Shown here: positions 28,747 to 38,475 of the stretch, in pieces
How positions within the stretch are numbered: the stretch's first letter is position 1
Layout: every line of letters starts with the position of its first letter
NCBI RefSeq assembly: GCF_003061005.1
Contig: NZ_QAIK01000183.1
Location: forward strand, 82,009 to 121,753
Reading direction: 5' to 3'
Source: Pseudomonas sp. HMWF021
GTDB lineage: Bacteria > Pseudomonadota > Gammaproteobacteria > Pseudomonadales > Pseudomonadaceae
Length of the DNA stretch: 39,745 bases
The notes under the pieces: generated by a model
Told to the model about the DNA's origin: nothing
Database searches by the model: none
What the model saw: only the letters and a program-made list of their open reading frames with translations
Position numbers and translations under genes: made by a program

Positions 28747-31404
28747 TTACGCCAGGCTTTTGCTTACCACTTCGTACACATCACTCGACAACTGCCCCGA
28801 CGCCAGAATCCGCTCCAGTTCAGCCTTCATCAGCGCCTGTCGCGCAGTGTCGTACTTGCGCCAGCGCGTCAGCGGCGCCAGTTGGCGCGAAGCGATCTGC
28901 GGGTTGAAGCCGTTCAGTTCGATCACCAGATCCGCGAGGAAGCGGTAACCCGAACCGTCGGCAGCGTGGAAGTTGATCAGGTTCTGTCCGGCAAAGGCAC
29001 CGACCAGCGCACGCACCTTGTTCGGGTTCTTGATGTTGAACGCCGGGTGCTGCATCAAGGCTTTCACCCGCGCCAGACCGCCCGGCAGTGTGCTGCCGGC
29101 CTGCACGCTGAACCACTGATCCATGACCAGCGGGTTGTCCTTGAAGTGCTCGGCAAAACTCGCCAGCGCCAGGGCTTTCTGCTCTTCAAACGGCGAGTTG
29201 ACCAGCACGGCCAGCGCAGTCAGGCGCTCGGTCATGTTGTCGCTGTTTTCGAACTGCTCAAGGGCTGCGGCCAGCACCTCGGGCTTGCCGCTGAGCATCA
29301 GGTACGACAGCGCAATGTTCTGCAGCGCACGACGGGCAAAATGCTCGGCCTCGGCCACATACGGCGTCTGCTTCGACAGGTCGCGGTTAGCCTGATAGCG
29401 CAGCCACAACGCTTCAAACAGGTTGTCCGCCAGTTGTTTGCGGGCAAACTCGCGAGCGTTGTGGATCGCCTCGACGTCCGCCACTTCACTGATTTCGGTC
29501 AGATAGGCCTCGCTTGGCAGCGAAAGCATTTCGGCGACCATGGCCTGATCCAGCGACTCATCGGACAGCACGGTTTTCAGCGCCGAGACCAGACGCGGAT
29601 CGAGCACCAGGCTCTCGCCCTTCTGCTGCTGGGCGATCAGCTCCTGCAGCACCTGCACCGACAGTTGCTGACCGGCATCCCAGCGGTTGAAGCCGTCGCT
29701 GTCGTGCTGCATCAGGAACATCAACTGGTCGCGGTTGTACGGGAAGCTCAGTTTTACCGGCGCCGAGAAACCACGCAGCAGCGATGGCAGCGGCTGTTCG
29801 GCGATGTCGACGAAGGTGAAGGTCTGTTCGGCTTCGGTGACCGAAATCACGCGGCTGGTGCCTTGCGCCGATGCTTCACCGGCCAGACGCAGGGCGATCT
29901 CGTTGCCTTTGCTGTCGAGCAGACCGAGTTCGACCGGGATCACGAACGGCAGTTTTTCCACTTTGTCCGGGGTTTCCGGGCAGCTCTGGCGGAAGGTCAG
30001 GCTGTAGGTTTTCGCCGCCGCGTCGTAGGACTCGCTGACCGCCAGACGCGGTGTACCGGCCTGGCTGTACCAGCGCTTGAACTGGGTCAGGTCGACACCG
30101 TTGGCGTCTTCCATGGCCTTGACGAAATCGTCACAGGTCACCGCCTGGCCGTCGTGGCGTTCGAAGTACAGGTCACTGCCCTTGCGGAAGCCTCCGGCGC
30201 CCAGCAGTGTGTGGATCATGCCGACCACTTCCGAGCCTTTTTCGTACACGGTCAGGGTGTAGAAGTTGGAAATCTCGATGAAGCTGTCCGGGCGCACCGC
30301 GTGGGCCATTGGGCCTGCATCTTCGGCGAACTGGTGGGTACGCAGGTAGGCCACGTCCTGAATGCGCTTGACCGTGGCCGAGTTCATGTCCGAGGAGAAA
30401 CCGGCGTCGCGGAACACGGTGAAGCCTTCCTTGAGCGACAGCTGGAACCAGTCGCGGCAGGTCACGCGGTTGCCCGACCAGTTGTGGAAGTATTCGTGGG
30501 CGACAATCGCTTCGACCCGCTGGTGCGCGGCGTCGGTGGCGGTTTCGGCGCGGGCCAGCACGGCGCTGGAGTTGAAGATGTTGAGGCCCTTGTTCTCCAT
30601 CGCGCCCATGTTGAAGTCGTTGACGGCGACGATCATGAAGATGTCCAGATCGTATTCACGACCGTAGACCTCTTCGTCCCAGCGCATCGATTTCTTCAGG
30701 CTGTTCATCGCGTGCTGGCACTTGTCGATGTTTTCCGGCTCGACGTAGATGCGCAGCGCGACGTTGCGTTTGGTCATGGTGGTGAAGGAGTCTTCGACGC
30801 ACCACAGGTCACCGGCCACCAGCGCAAACAGGTACGCCGGTTTCATGAACGGGTCTTCCCAGGTCGCCCAGTGCCGGCCGTCTTCGCCAGGGCCGGAGGC
30901 AATCGGGTTGCCGTTGGACAGCAACACCGGGTAGCTGTGCTGCTCGGCGACCACCGTGGTGGTGAACTTGCTCATCACGTCCGGGCGGTCGAGGTAATAG
31001 GTGATCTTGCGGAAGCCTTCGGCCTCGCACTGGGTGCAGAACATCGTGCCGGACTTGTACAGGCCTTCCAGCGCGGTGTTGGTTTCCGGGTGAATCCGGA
31101 CGCTGGTATCGACCGTGAAACTTTCGCTGGCCGGTTGCAGGGTCAGGGTGTTTTCGGTCAATTGATAGTCGCCGGCACTCAGTTCCCGGTCGGCCAGGGT
31201 GACCGACAGCAGCTCCAGTTGCTGGCCATCGAGTACCAGCGGCGGCAGGCCCGGGCCACGCTCGGGGTTGCGGCGCATCACCAGTTGCGCGTGGACCAGG
31301 CTGTGGTCCTCGAACAACTCGAAGGTCAGGTGCGTCTCGTCGATCAGGTACTCGGGCGCCTGATAGTCCTTCAGGTAAATCATCTTCGGTTGTTCGGTGC
31401 GCAT
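28747..31404 (-). CDS. pepN: Aminopeptidase N
   Basis: The M1-family zinc aminopeptidase of 885 residues is the usual length for bacterial PepN. It has the GAMEN substrate-binding motif near residue 268 and the zinc site HEYFHNWSGNRV near residue 303, with the downstream LKEGFTVFRD supplying the third ligand Glu. It cleaves N-terminal residues from peptides in the cytoplasm. It is the last gene of a minus-strand run and starts 10 nt after the DUF2797 stop, with AAGGAA at good spacing. The convergent REP array lies beyond its stop codon. Confidence 0.97.
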   Translation of the reverse strand: MRTEQPKMIYLKDYQAPEYLIDETHLTFELFEDHSLVHAQLVMRRNPERGPGLPPLVLDGQQLELLSVTLADRELSAGDYQLTENTLTLQPASESFTVDTSVRIHPETNTALEGLYKSGTMFCTQCEAEGFRKITYYLDRPDVMSKFTTTVVAEQHSYPVLLSNGNPIASGPGEDGRHWATWEDPFMKPAYLFALVAGDLWCVEDSFTTMTKRNVALRIYVEPENIDKCQHAMNSLKKSMRWDEEVYGREYDLDIFMIVAVNDFNMGAMENKGLNIFNSSAVLARAETATDAAHQRVEAIVAHEYFHNWSGNRVTCRDWFQLSLKEGFTVFRDAGFSSDMNSATVKRIQDVAYLRTHQFAEDAGPMAHAVRPDSFIEISNFYTLTVYEKGSEVVGMIHTLLGAGGFRKGSDLYFERHDGQAVTCDDFVKAMEDANGVDLTQFKRWYSQAGTPRLAVSESYDAAAKTYSLTFRQSCPETPDKVEKLPFVIPVELGLLDSKGNEIALRLAGEASAQGTSRVISVTEAEQTFTFVDIAEQPLPSLLRGFSAPVKLSFPYNRDQLMFLMQHDSDGFNRWDAGQQLSVQVLQELIAQQQKGESLVLDPRLVSALKTVLSDESLDQAMVAEMLSLPSEAYLTEISEVADVEAIHNAREFARKQLADNLFEALWLRYQANRDLSKQTPYVAEAEHFARRALQNIALSYLMLSGKPEVLAAALEQFENSDNMTERLTALAVLVNSPFEEQKALALASFAEHFKDNPLVMDQWFSVQAGSTLPGGLARVKALMQHPAFNIKNPNKVRALVGAFAGQNLINFHAADGSGYRFLADLVIELNGFNPQIASRQLAPLTRWRKYDTARQALMKAELERILASGQLSSDVYEVVSKSLA

Positions 31405-31414
31405 GCTGGATTCC

Positions 31415-32260
31415 TTATTGATGCAAGGCGATTTGATGCACGGCGAGCTGATAGGCCGTGTACTTGCGAATGTTGATCACGCCGGTGTCGAAGATCAGGT
31501 ACTGACCCTTGATCCCCAGCAGCGTGCCTTCGGCAATCGGGTTCTTGTCCAGGTTGAAGCTGACGATTTTGGCCGGGTATTGCTCGACCGGATAGCGGAT
31601 TTCGAGCGGTTCTACATCGGCAATCGTCTGAATTGCCTGTAGGCCGAATCGCTGTTGCAGCCCCTGCAAGCCTTCGGCGCAGCTTTCAAACAGCTGATCG
31701 CGTACCTGCGCCAGATCCACCGCCGCCGCATCGCCCTTGAGCAACGCGCGCCAGTTGGTCTTGTCGGCCACCTGACTGCGGAACAGGTCTTCGACGAAGC
31801 CCGACTGCTGCCGCGTCGATACACGCATGATCGGCAGCGCCTGACTCGCGCCCTGATCCAGCCAGCGGGTCGGCAGTTGCGTAGCGCGGGTGATGCCGAC
31901 CTTGATCCCCGACGAGTTGGCCAGGTACACCACATGATCGGTCATGCAGAATTTCTGACCCCACTCCGGTTCACGGCAGGTGCCGGCCTCGAAGTGGCAG
32001 CGCTCCGGACTCATGATGCAGAGGTCGCACTGCGCGAGTTTGGTCATGCACGGGTAGCAATAACCCTGACTGAAACTGGTTTTGGTCCGGCGCCCGCAAT
32101 GGGTGCAATGGATCGCTCCCAGATACTCAAGACGCACCGTCGTGCCGATCAACGGGTTGACCGGCACCTCGACGTCATCCAGACGAAACGCGTACTGCAC
32201 ATTCGGCCCGTCCAGGCGCGCCGACATCTTGCTGATTGCACCGCGGCCAATCTCGATCAA
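31415..32260 (-). CDS. DUF2797 family protein
   Basis: The protein of about 281 residues belongs to the uncharacterised DUF2797 family. An N-terminal cluster of cysteines (CTHCGRR, CYPC, CDLC, then more Cys/His) looks like a metal-binding region, and FCMTDHVVYLANSSGIKVGITR is the conserved core, reminiscent of a GIY-YIG-like motif. The open frame extends further upstream inside yeaC, but that part reads as shadow. I place the start at TTG 32260, which overlaps the yeaC stop as TTGA and gives a protein starting (M)IEIGRGAISKMSARL. ATG 32226 is the alternative. The function is unknown. It sits between yeaC and pepN in one operon. Confidence 0.82.
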   Translation of the reverse strand: MIEIGRGAISKMSARLDGPNVQYAFRLDDVEVPVNPLIGTTVRLEYLGAIHCTHCGRRTKTSFSQGYCYPCMTKLAQCDLCIMSPERCHFEAGTCREPEWGQKFCMTDHVVYLANSSGIKVGITRATQLPTRWLDQGASQALPIMRVSTRQQSGFVEDLFRSQVADKTNWRALLKGDAAAVDLAQVRDQLFESCAEGLQGLQQRFGLQAIQTIADVEPLEIRYPVEQYPAKIVSFNLDKNPIAEGTLLGIKGQYLIFDTGVINIRKYTAYQLAVHQIALHQ

Positions 32261-32517
32261 TGGATGGCATCCGACTTGAACAGAATGTTCGGCACTTCGA
32301 TCGACTTCGACGCACATTCCTGCGGCCCCATGTAACCGGTGCGCTGGTCTTCGGGCAGGTTCTGGATTTCCCAGGCGATCATCGCCTGCAGCGACAGCTC
32401 GCGCTGTTCGGCGGTGAGTTTGCCACCGTCGGACCACTTGCCGATTTCCACGGCCAGTTTCAGGCTCTCGTAGATGTCCGGGGTGATGTTGTTGATCATG
32501 TCGTTAAAAGAGGACAT
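32257..32517 (-). CDS. yeaC: YeaC-like DUF1315 protein
   Basis: The small protein of 86 residues begins MSSFNDMINNITPDIYESLK and contains GKWSDGGKLTAEQ and AWEIQNLPEDQRTGYM. These are the hallmarks of the DUF1315/YeaC family, whose function is not known. It starts 33 nt after the rhomboid gene with GGAGA as ribosome-binding site. Its stop overlaps the proposed TTG start of the DUF2797 gene. Confidence 0.88.
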   Translation of the reverse strand: MSSFNDMINNITPDIYESLKLAVEIGKWSDGGKLTAEQRELSLQAMIAWEIQNLPEDQRTGYMGPQECASKSIEVPNILFKSDAIH

Positions 32518-32550
32518 CAGGGTCTCCGTGCTCTTTATTCACTTAAAAAT

Positions 32551-33420
32551 TCAGGCGGCCAGTTTACGGCGGTTATACAAACCACCCAACAAACCGGTGA
32601 AGCATCCGATGAGTAACCCGCTGAGGTGGGCGGCATTGGCGATCTGACCGAAACCGATCATCGAGACCAGCCCGGACATGCAGATCACCAGCCACACCAG
32701 CATCATCACCAGCACGCCTCGTGGCAGGCGATAGGCCGGGTTCGGCGCCAGCAACTGGAAAATCCAGCAGTGGCCGAGCAGTCCGTACAGCACGCCAGAC
32801 AGGCCGCCGAACAGGCTCGGGCCGCTCCAGGCAAACTGCGCGTAGTTCGACACCAGGCTGAACAACAACGTCAGACCGAGCAGATTGATGCTGCCCTGAC
32901 GCGACTCGATGCGCCGTCCCAGTTCCCAGTACCACATGCCGTTCATGGCCAGGTGCAGGATGCCGAAGTGCAGCAGCATCGGCGTGAACAGCCGCCACCA
33001 CTGCCCCGCCGCGAGGCTGTCGGCCAGCGGTGTGAACTGGATGTACTCGCCGGCCACGCGAAAATCGAGGAAGGTCAGCCAGCGCACGGTCTCAAGGTTG
33101 TCACCCAGGTAGGTCAGCCCGGCGACCAGCAGGCTCAGCAGCAGAATCAGTCCGGTGGCCCTGGCGTGCTTGAGTTGCTCGGCAAAGCCCGGACGCTTGA
33201 AAGTCGGGGCTTGCGGGATGTCCAGTTGTTGATCCGGATCGCCGGCCGGGAAGCGCTCGTACAGCGAACGCACGTCCTCGCTGATTTCCGAAGGCGCCCA
33301 CAGCACCTGCTCACCCGCCTCTTCACTGACCCGATGCGGCACCTGCATGCGTTGCAGCAGTTTGACGAACCCGCTCAGGTCCACCGTCATCGGCAGACGC
33401 AATACCGCTACCGCACTCAT
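32551..33420 (-). CDS. GlpG-like rhomboid intramembrane serine protease
   Basis: The protein of 289 residues has a soluble N-terminal domain (about 1-90) followed by roughly six membrane helices. The catalytic pair is visible: Ser208 in GGLSGVLYG and His265 in AHLSG. The upstream HFGILHLAMNGMWYWELG supplies the oxyanion-side His (151 and/or 156) and Asn160. These match the E. coli GlpG layout in order and spacing. It would cleave membrane proteins within the inner membrane. The start ATG overlaps the phosphoesterase stop as ATGA, with GGAGG upstream, showing tight translational coupling. Confidence 0.92.
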   Translation of the reverse strand: MSAVAVLRLPMTVDLSGFVKLLQRMQVPHRVSEEAGEQVLWAPSEISEDVRSLYERFPAGDPDQQLDIPQAPTFKRPGFAEQLKHARATGLILLLSLLVAGLTYLGDNLETVRWLTFLDFRVAGEYIQFTPLADSLAAGQWWRLFTPMLLHFGILHLAMNGMWYWELGRRIESRQGSINLLGLTLLFSLVSNYAQFAWSGPSLFGGLSGVLYGLLGHCWIFQLLAPNPAYRLPRGVLVMMLVWLVICMSGLVSMIGFGQIANAAHLSGLLIGCFTGLLGGLYNRRKLAA

Positions 33421-34388
33421 TGCAGCACCTCCGGCCGCTCGACATCGACCCAGACAAATTTATGCGGATCCAGACGTGTTTCCTGATCCAGACGATAAGC
33501 CACCAGTTTGCCGTAGAGCACCGCGCTGTAATCGAGACACGCGAGGTTCGGGCGGATCGGCGCCGGTTTGCCGCTGCGCCAGTAGTGGCCGACGAACAGC
33601 AACGGCTCGTCGATGCCATAGCGCAGCAGGTTGTTTTTTTCGCTGGAAGTCAGCGGTTTCTGCGCCACCGGTTCGGGCAGTGCATCAGGCTGGAAAACGA
33701 TATCGCCGTAAGTTTTCGGGTCGTCTTCCCAGAATTTGGTGCGGAAGAACGAACGCACCAGACCGTCGCCGCTGGTCATGGTCAGGCCATCCGGCAGGCG
33801 CATGTCGGTGCCGCGCAGCAAGCGATCAAACACCGTGCAGGCAAAGCTGTCCGGCACCGCTGAGGCCTGCAGGAAGTGTTCGTCGATGCAGCCGTCGGGG
33901 AACAGCGCGCGCAGCGGCTCGATCAGCCCGGCATCCCAGCAGGCGTGCACCACACGGAAACGCCCGGCGTCGACAAACAGCGGCAGTTCGTAGAACCAGC
34001 GCTGAAAGTCGTGCCAGTCGCCGGGGTGGCCTTCGAACTGGGTCAGGGTTTCGTGCAGCAGACGCGCGTGGCGCGGCGTGTGCTCACGCACGAACTGCTT
34101 GCCGCTGCCCGGAGGCGCCGGCGTGCTCCAGCCCAACGCGTTGAATTCGTGGTTGCCCATGATGCACAGCGCCTGCCCGGCCTCGACCATGTCGTGGACG
34201 ATGTGCAGCGCCTCGCGGATCCGCGGGCCACGGTCGATGATGTCGCCGACGAACACGGCCATGCGCGATGGATGCCGCCAGACCCCGCTCTGCTTGTGAT
34301 AACCGAGTCGGTCAAGCAAGTGTTCCAGGGTCAGGGCGCATCCGTGCACGTCACCAATCAAGTCATAACTGCGCGCGGGATCGAGCAT
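33417..34388 (-). CDS. Calcineurin-like metallophosphoesterase
   Basis: The protein of 323 residues carries the metal-binding motifs of serine/threonine phosphatase and ApaH-type enzymes: GDVHG (12-16), GDIIDRG (48-54) and GNHE (78-81). It is a cytoplasmic phosphatase with an unknown substrate, either a phosphoprotein or a nucleotide. It starts within the stop codon of nadK (TGATG, one-base overlap) with GGAGG upstream, and its stop overlaps the rhomboid start by four bases. The tight coupling with NAD kinase is positional evidence only. Confidence 0.9.
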   Translation of the reverse strand: MLDPARSYDLIGDVHGCALTLEHLLDRLGYHKQSGVWRHPSRMAVFVGDIIDRGPRIREALHIVHDMVEAGQALCIMGNHEFNALGWSTPAPPGSGKQFVREHTPRHARLLHETLTQFEGHPGDWHDFQRWFYELPLFVDAGRFRVVHACWDAGLIEPLRALFPDGCIDEHFLQASAVPDSFACTVFDRLLRGTDMRLPDGLTMTSGDGLVRSFFRTKFWEDDPKTYGDIVFQPDALPEPVAQKPLTSSEKNNLLRYGIDEPLLFVGHYWRSGKPAPIRPNLACLDYSAVLYGKLVAYRLDQETRLDPHKFVWVDVERPEVLQ

Positions 34389-35278
34389 CAGTCGCCTCCA
34401 CCGCCCAACTTGCTGCCCCAGCCGAGCTTGGTCCGGCAGACTTCGTAGTAGTTGTGGTCGAGCGGATGAATCAGCCGCAGCTTCTGGGCTTTCTTGCTGA
34501 CGGTGATGGTGTCGCCCGGCGCGCAGGTGAAGTGGTTCTGCCCGTCGCAGGAGACTTGCGGGTAGATCTGCATGTTTTTCGACACGACGATTTTCAGCTC
34601 ACTGTTGCCATCGACCACGATTGGCCGGCTGGACAACATATGGGGATACATCGGCACGATCACAATGGCATCGAGCTTGGGGTGCATGATCGGACCACCG
34701 GCGGACAGCGCGTACGCGGTGGAACCGGTCGGCGTGGCGACGATCAGGCCGTCGGCCTTCTGGCTGCAGACGAACTGGCCGTCGATGTACAGCTCGAACT
34801 CGATCATCCGCGTTGATTTGCCCGGGTGCAGCACCACGTCGTTCAGTGCATCGCCCTGGCCGATGGCCTCGGCATGGCGGCGCACTTCGGCCTGCAGCAG
34901 GAAACGGTTTTCCACCAGATAATGGCCGTCGAGCACCTTGGCCACTTCAACTTCCAGCTCGTCGGGGCGAATGTCGGTGAGAAAACCGAGGCTGCCACGG
35001 TTGATCCCCAGCACCGGAATATTGTGCTTGGCCAGCGCCCGCGCGGCGCCGAGCAGGCTGCCGTCACCGCCAACGACAATCACCATGTCGCAGACTTCGC
35101 CGAGCATCTTGCGTGACGAAGTCTGCAGGCCATGGCCCGGCAGGACTTCGGCGATGGTGTCTTCGAGAATCACGTGCAGGTGACGATCGAGCAGAAAGCG
35201 TTTCAGTCGGCGGACGGTATCCAGCACCTGGGAACTGCCCAGGCGACCGATGATGCCGATATTACGAAATTGCTCCAT
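34388..35278 (-). CDS. nadK: NAD kinase
   Basis: The enzyme of 296 residues phosphorylates NAD to NADP. It has the diagnostic GGDGS (70-74), the TPTGSTAYALSAGGPI nucleotide-binding segment and the conserved NDVVLHPG and VSCDGQ motifs. I start it at ATG 35278 (MEQFRNIGIIG), which has AGAGG close upstream and gives the usual family length. An upstream in-frame ATG at 35314 would add 12 residues without family support. It is the first gene of the minus-strand operon and is divergent from the DUF1853 gene. Confidence 0.97.
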   Translation of the reverse strand: MEQFRNIGIIGRLGSSQVLDTVRRLKRFLLDRHLHVILEDTIAEVLPGHGLQTSSRKMLGEVCDMVIVVGGDGSLLGAARALAKHNIPVLGINRGSLGFLTDIRPDELEVEVAKVLDGHYLVENRFLLQAEVRRHAEAIGQGDALNDVVLHPGKSTRMIEFELYIDGQFVCSQKADGLIVATPTGSTAYALSAGGPIMHPKLDAIVIVPMYPHMLSSRPIVVDGNSELKIVVSKNMQIYPQVSCDGQNHFTCAPGDTITVSKKAQKLRLIHPLDHNYYEVCRTKLGWGSKLGGGGD

Positions 35279-35393
35279 GGGACCTCTGCGGACAATCGAA
35301 AACGCGAAAAGCACGATTATGGGCGAAAGCCTGCGATAGACAAAATCCTTTCAGCCACAAGGGTGCGCTCGTGTTTCAGGCTATGCTCGCAAG

Positions 35394-36344
35394 ATGATCC
35401 TGTTTCCCGACCTGCTCCAGTTGCCCCACCAATTACGCCATCCGGAAGTGCGGGATCTGGCGTGGGTGATTCTCGCCCCGCCGATGCTGGCCGCGACGCC
35501 GTGGCCGCAGCGTCATCCACTGGCGGGCAGCGACTGGGTCAGCGATCCGCAGCGTCTGGAGCACTGGCTGCGGCAACTGGACCGTGACAGTTATGGCTTG
35601 CTGCACTGGCTGTCGCAGGCACGCACCCGGCGGCTGGGCCTGTATTACGAGCGGCTGTGGCAGTTTGCCGTAGAGCATGCGCCGGGCATTGAACTGATTG
35701 CTGCCAATCTGCCCATTCGCCGCGAGGGTCACACCCTCGGCGAACTGGACATGCTGCTGCGCGACCGTGACGGCGTGCATCACCTGGAACTGGCGATCAA
35801 GCTCTACCTCGGCCCGCAGAATGGCGACGGTCACGACCCGGCGCAATGGCTGGGGCCGGGTTGTCACGATCGGCTGGACCGCAAACTGGCGCATCTGGCC
35901 GAACATCAACTGCCGATCTCGGCGCGCCCGGAAAGCCGCGCGGCGCTGGCCACACTGGATATTGAAGTGTTCAGTGCGCAGTTGTGGCTGGGTGGCTACC
36001 TGCTGTACCCGTGGCCCGGCCAGGCCGAACCACCGAAAGGCGCGCATCCGCAGCACCTGCGCGGCAGTTGGCTGCATCAGAAGGACTGGCCGGCGTTCGT
36101 CGCCCAGCGCCCGGCCGGACGCTGGCAACCCCTGCCCCGGCATGCGTGGCTGGCGCCGGCGCATTACCCGGCGGATCAGGCCTGGAGCGCTGAACAACTG
36201 CAGATGTGGCTGGATGATCTGGAACCGATGGCCCCGGCGCAGCTGATGGTGCGCCTGACCGAGAATGCACAGGGGGAATGGGAAGAGGCGGAGCGGTTGT
36301 TTCTGGTGGCGGATCTTTGGCCGAATGTGCCGGGCCAGACCTGA
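35394..36344 (+). CDS. DUF1853 family protein, possible PD-(D/E)XK nuclease fold
   Basis: The protein of 316 residues resembles the DUF1853 family. The central segment has the shape of a PD-(D/E)XK nuclease core: GELDMLL (Asp119), then a short hairpin, then [10 protein letters not shown] (Glu132, Lys136). The biological role is not known, and nuclease activity is inference from this motif. It is divergent from nadK across about 115 nt and followed by a REP pair of a different family. Confidence 0.8.
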   Translation: MILFPDLLQLPHQLRHPEVRDLAWVILAPPMLAATPWPQRHPLAGSDWVSDPQRLEHWLRQLDRDSYGLLHWLSQARTRRLGLYYERLWQFAVEHAPGIELIAANLPIRREGHTLGELDMLLRDRDGVHHLELAIKLYLGPQNGDGHDPAQWLGPGCHDRLDRKLAHLAEHQLPISARPESRAALATLDIEVFSAQLWLGGYLLYPWPGQAEPPKGAHPQHLRGSWLHQKDWPAFVAQRPAGRWQPLPRHAWLAPAHYPADQAWSAEQLQMWLDDLEPMAPAQLMVRLTENAQGEWEEAERLFLVADLWPNVPGQT

Positions 36345-36370
36345 GATTTTGCGGTGTTTGCACCGGCCCC

Positions 36371-36461
36371 ATCGCTGGCAAGCCAGCTCCCACCGGGATC
36401 TTCTGTGCGCTCACTATCTGAGCCACACCACAAAACCTGTGGGAGCTGGCTTGCCAGCGAT
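36371..36461. repeat. REPIN-like pair, family B
   Basis: A 23-nt arm at 36371-36393 (ATCGCTGGCAAGCCAGCTCC...) and its exact inverse at 36439-36461 lie between the DUF1853 gene and arsB. Each arm also forms its own small hairpin (CTGGCAAGCCAG). This is a common extragenic REP type of the P. fluorescens group and is different in sequence from family A. Confidence 0.88.
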
Positions 36462-36475
36462 AAGGCCGACTCGGT

Positions 36476-37759
36476 TTAAAGGGATAACCGCACAGCCAAA
36501 GCCGCCAAGGTCACCAACAACACCGGCACCGTCAGCACAATCCCGACCCTGAAGTAATACCCCCAGCCAATCCGGATATCCTTGCGCGCCAACACATGCA
36601 GCCAGAGCAGAGTCGCCAGACTGCCGATCGGCGTAATCTTCGGCCCCAGGTCGCTGCCGATCACGTTGGCATAGATCATCGCCTCCTTGACCACGCCACT
36701 GGCTTGACTCGCATCAATCGACAACAAGCCGATCAGCACCGTCGGCAGGTTGTTCATGATCGACGACAGCAACGCCGTCAGCACCCCGGTGCCCAGCGCC
36801 GCGCCCCACACGCCATACCCGGCGAATACGTCCAGCCAGCCGGCCAGATACCCGGTCAGCCCGGCATTGCGCAGGCCATACACCACCAGGTACATGCCCA
36901 GCGAAAAAATCACGATCTGCCACGGCGCTTCTTTCAGCACTTTGCGCGTGGAAATCCTGTGCCCACGGGCAGCAATCCCCAGCAGCAGCGCGGCGCAGAT
37001 CGCCGAGATCGCGCTGATCGGGATGCCCAACTGCTCGAGGAAGAAACAGCCGATCAACAGGATCACCAACACTACCCAACCGGCATAGAACGTGGCTTTG
37101 TCGTGGATCGCCGTGTGCGGCTGCTCGAGTTGTTCGGGATCGTAGGTCTTGGGAATGTCGCGGCGGAAAAACCACATCAGCACGGCGAGCGTCGCCGCCA
37201 CGCTGACGAAGTTGACCGGCACCATCACCGCCGCATAGCGGTTGAAACCGATGTGAAAGAAGTCCGCCGAAACGATGTTGACCAGGTTCGACACCACCAG
37301 CGGCAGGCTGGCGGTGTCGGCAATGAAACCGGCGCCCATGACGAACGCCAGGGTCGCCGCCGGGGAAAAGCGCAGCGCCAGCAGCATCGAAATCACGATT
37401 GGCGTGAGGATCAGCGCCGCGCCGTCATTGGCGAACAGCGCCGACACCAGCGCGCCGAGCAGCACCATGAAGGCAAACAGCTTGCGCCCGCTGCCGCGCC
37501 CCCAGCGCGCCACATGCAGCGCGGCCCAGGCGAAAAACCCGGCTTCGTCGAGCAGCAGGCTGATGATGATCAGCGCAACGAAGGTGCCGGTGGCGTTCCA
37601 GATGATTTGCCACACCAGCGGAATGTCGCTCAGGTGCACCACGCCGAAGATCAGCGCCAGTACTGCGCCGAGCGTCGCGCTCCAGCCGACCCCAAGGCCT
37701 TTGGGTTGCCAGATGACCAGGGTGATGGTCAGCAGGAAGATCAGTGACGCAGCGAGCAT
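36476..37759 (-). CDS. arsB: ArsB-type arsenite/antimonite transporter
   Basis: The inner-membrane protein of 427 residues has about 11-12 hydrophobic segments and is of the usual ArsB length. Characteristic stretches include [37 protein letters not shown] and [16 protein letters not shown]. ArsB exports arsenite using the proton gradient or an ArsA ATPase. No arsR, arsC or arsH is seen beside it, so it may be a housekeeping copy or transport another anion. Its ribosome-binding site is weak (AAGG about 10 nt before the ATG). The gene is bracketed by two different REP pairs. Confidence 0.88.
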   Translation of the reverse strand: MLAASLIFLLTITLVIWQPKGLGVGWSATLGAVLALIFGVVHLSDIPLVWQIIWNATGTFVALIIISLLLDEAGFFAWAALHVARWGRGSGRKLFAFMVLLGALVSALFANDGAALILTPIVISMLLALRFSPAATLAFVMGAGFIADTASLPLVVSNLVNIVSADFFHIGFNRYAAVMVPVNFVSVAATLAVLMWFFRRDIPKTYDPEQLEQPHTAIHDKATFYAGWVVLVILLIGCFFLEQLGIPISAISAICAALLLGIAARGHRISTRKVLKEAPWQIVIFSLGMYLVVYGLRNAGLTGYLAGWLDVFAGYGVWGAALGTGVLTALLSSIMNNLPTVLIGLLSIDASQASGVVKEAMIYANVIGSDLGPKITPIGSLATLLWLHVLARKDIRIGWGYYFRVGIVLTVPVLLVTLAALAVRLSL

Positions 37760-37810
37760 TCGCGAGACAGCCTTGGATTGAGATGGAGAAGTGAAGCCAA
37801 CACCAAAAAC

Positions 37811-37899
37811 TGTAGGAGTGAGCCTGCTCGCGATAGCGGACTGTCAGTTACCAATCAATCGACTGACACACCGCTATCGCGAGCAGGCTCACTCCTACA
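37811..37899. repeat. REPIN-like pair, family C
   Basis: Two perfectly complementary 29-nt arms (37811-37839 and 37871-37899), beginning TGTAGGAGTGAGCCTGCTCG, surround a 31-nt centre that contains the further inverted pair GTCAGT/ACTGAC. It lies between the FMN reductase stop and the arsB start, and is unlike families A and B. Confidence 0.9.
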
Positions 37900-37917
37900 T
37901 AGTTTTCCGGGTATGGC

Positions 37918-38475
37918 TTATTTTTTGTGTTGCTCTACGAATTGTCCGTAGGCATTGATGAAGTTCTGCAGAAAAGGTTTCACCGAATCGCTCAACTTGC
38001 CCGCTTCGTCAAACGCCGAACCCGCGCCGCCCAGATACGCTTCCGGCTGCTGCATGCACGGCACATTGAGAAACACGAAAGACTGACGCAGATGCTGGTT
38101 GGCCCCAAAACCGCCAATGGCCCCCGGCGACACGCTGATCACCGCGCCCGGTTTGCCACCCCAGACACTCTTGCCATAAGGCCGTGAACCCACGTCAATC
38201 GCATTCTTCAAAGGCGCCGGCACCGAGCGGTTGTATTCCGGGGTGACAAACAGCACCGCGTCGGAAGAGCCCACCTGCTGGCGAAAAGTGCTGTAGGCTG
38301 CCGGCGGTGAATCGCCGTCGATGTCTTCGTTATAAAGTGGCAGGTCGCCAATTTCGACAATCTTCAGTTTGAGATTGGCCGGTGCCAGCTCGGCCAGCGC
38401 CAGTGCAACCTTGCGGTTGATCGATGCTTTGCGCAGGCTGCCGACGACTACAGCGACGTTGTAGACATTGCTCAT
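37918..38475 (-). CDS. NADPH-dependent FMN reductase (ChrR/YieF-like quinone reductase)
   Basis: The flavodoxin-like reductase of 185 residues has the FMN phosphate loop GSLRKASINRK and the conserved TPEYNRSVPAPLKNAIDVGSR, typical of the ChrR/YieF group. These soluble enzymes reduce quinones, azo dyes or chromate by two electrons and protect against oxidative stress. The natural substrate cannot be read from sequence. It is upstream of arsB on the same strand, but a REP pair separates them, so co-transcription is uncertain. GAGAG precedes the ATG. Confidence 0.9.
   Translation of the reverse strand: MSNVYNVAVVVGSLRKASINRKVALALAELAPANLKLKIVEIGDLPLYNEDIDGDSPPAAYSTFRQQVGSSDAVLFVTPEYNRSVPAPLKNAIDVGSRPYGKSVWGGKPGAVISVSPGAIGGFGANQHLRQSFVFLNVPCMQQPEAYLGGAGSAFDEAGKLSDSVKPFLQNFINAYGQFVEQHKK

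Noticed and set aside
28714..31476. 920-codon plus-strand frame opposite pepN
   Set aside because: It is an antisense shadow. The minus strand encodes a complete aminopeptidase N with all catalytic motifs.
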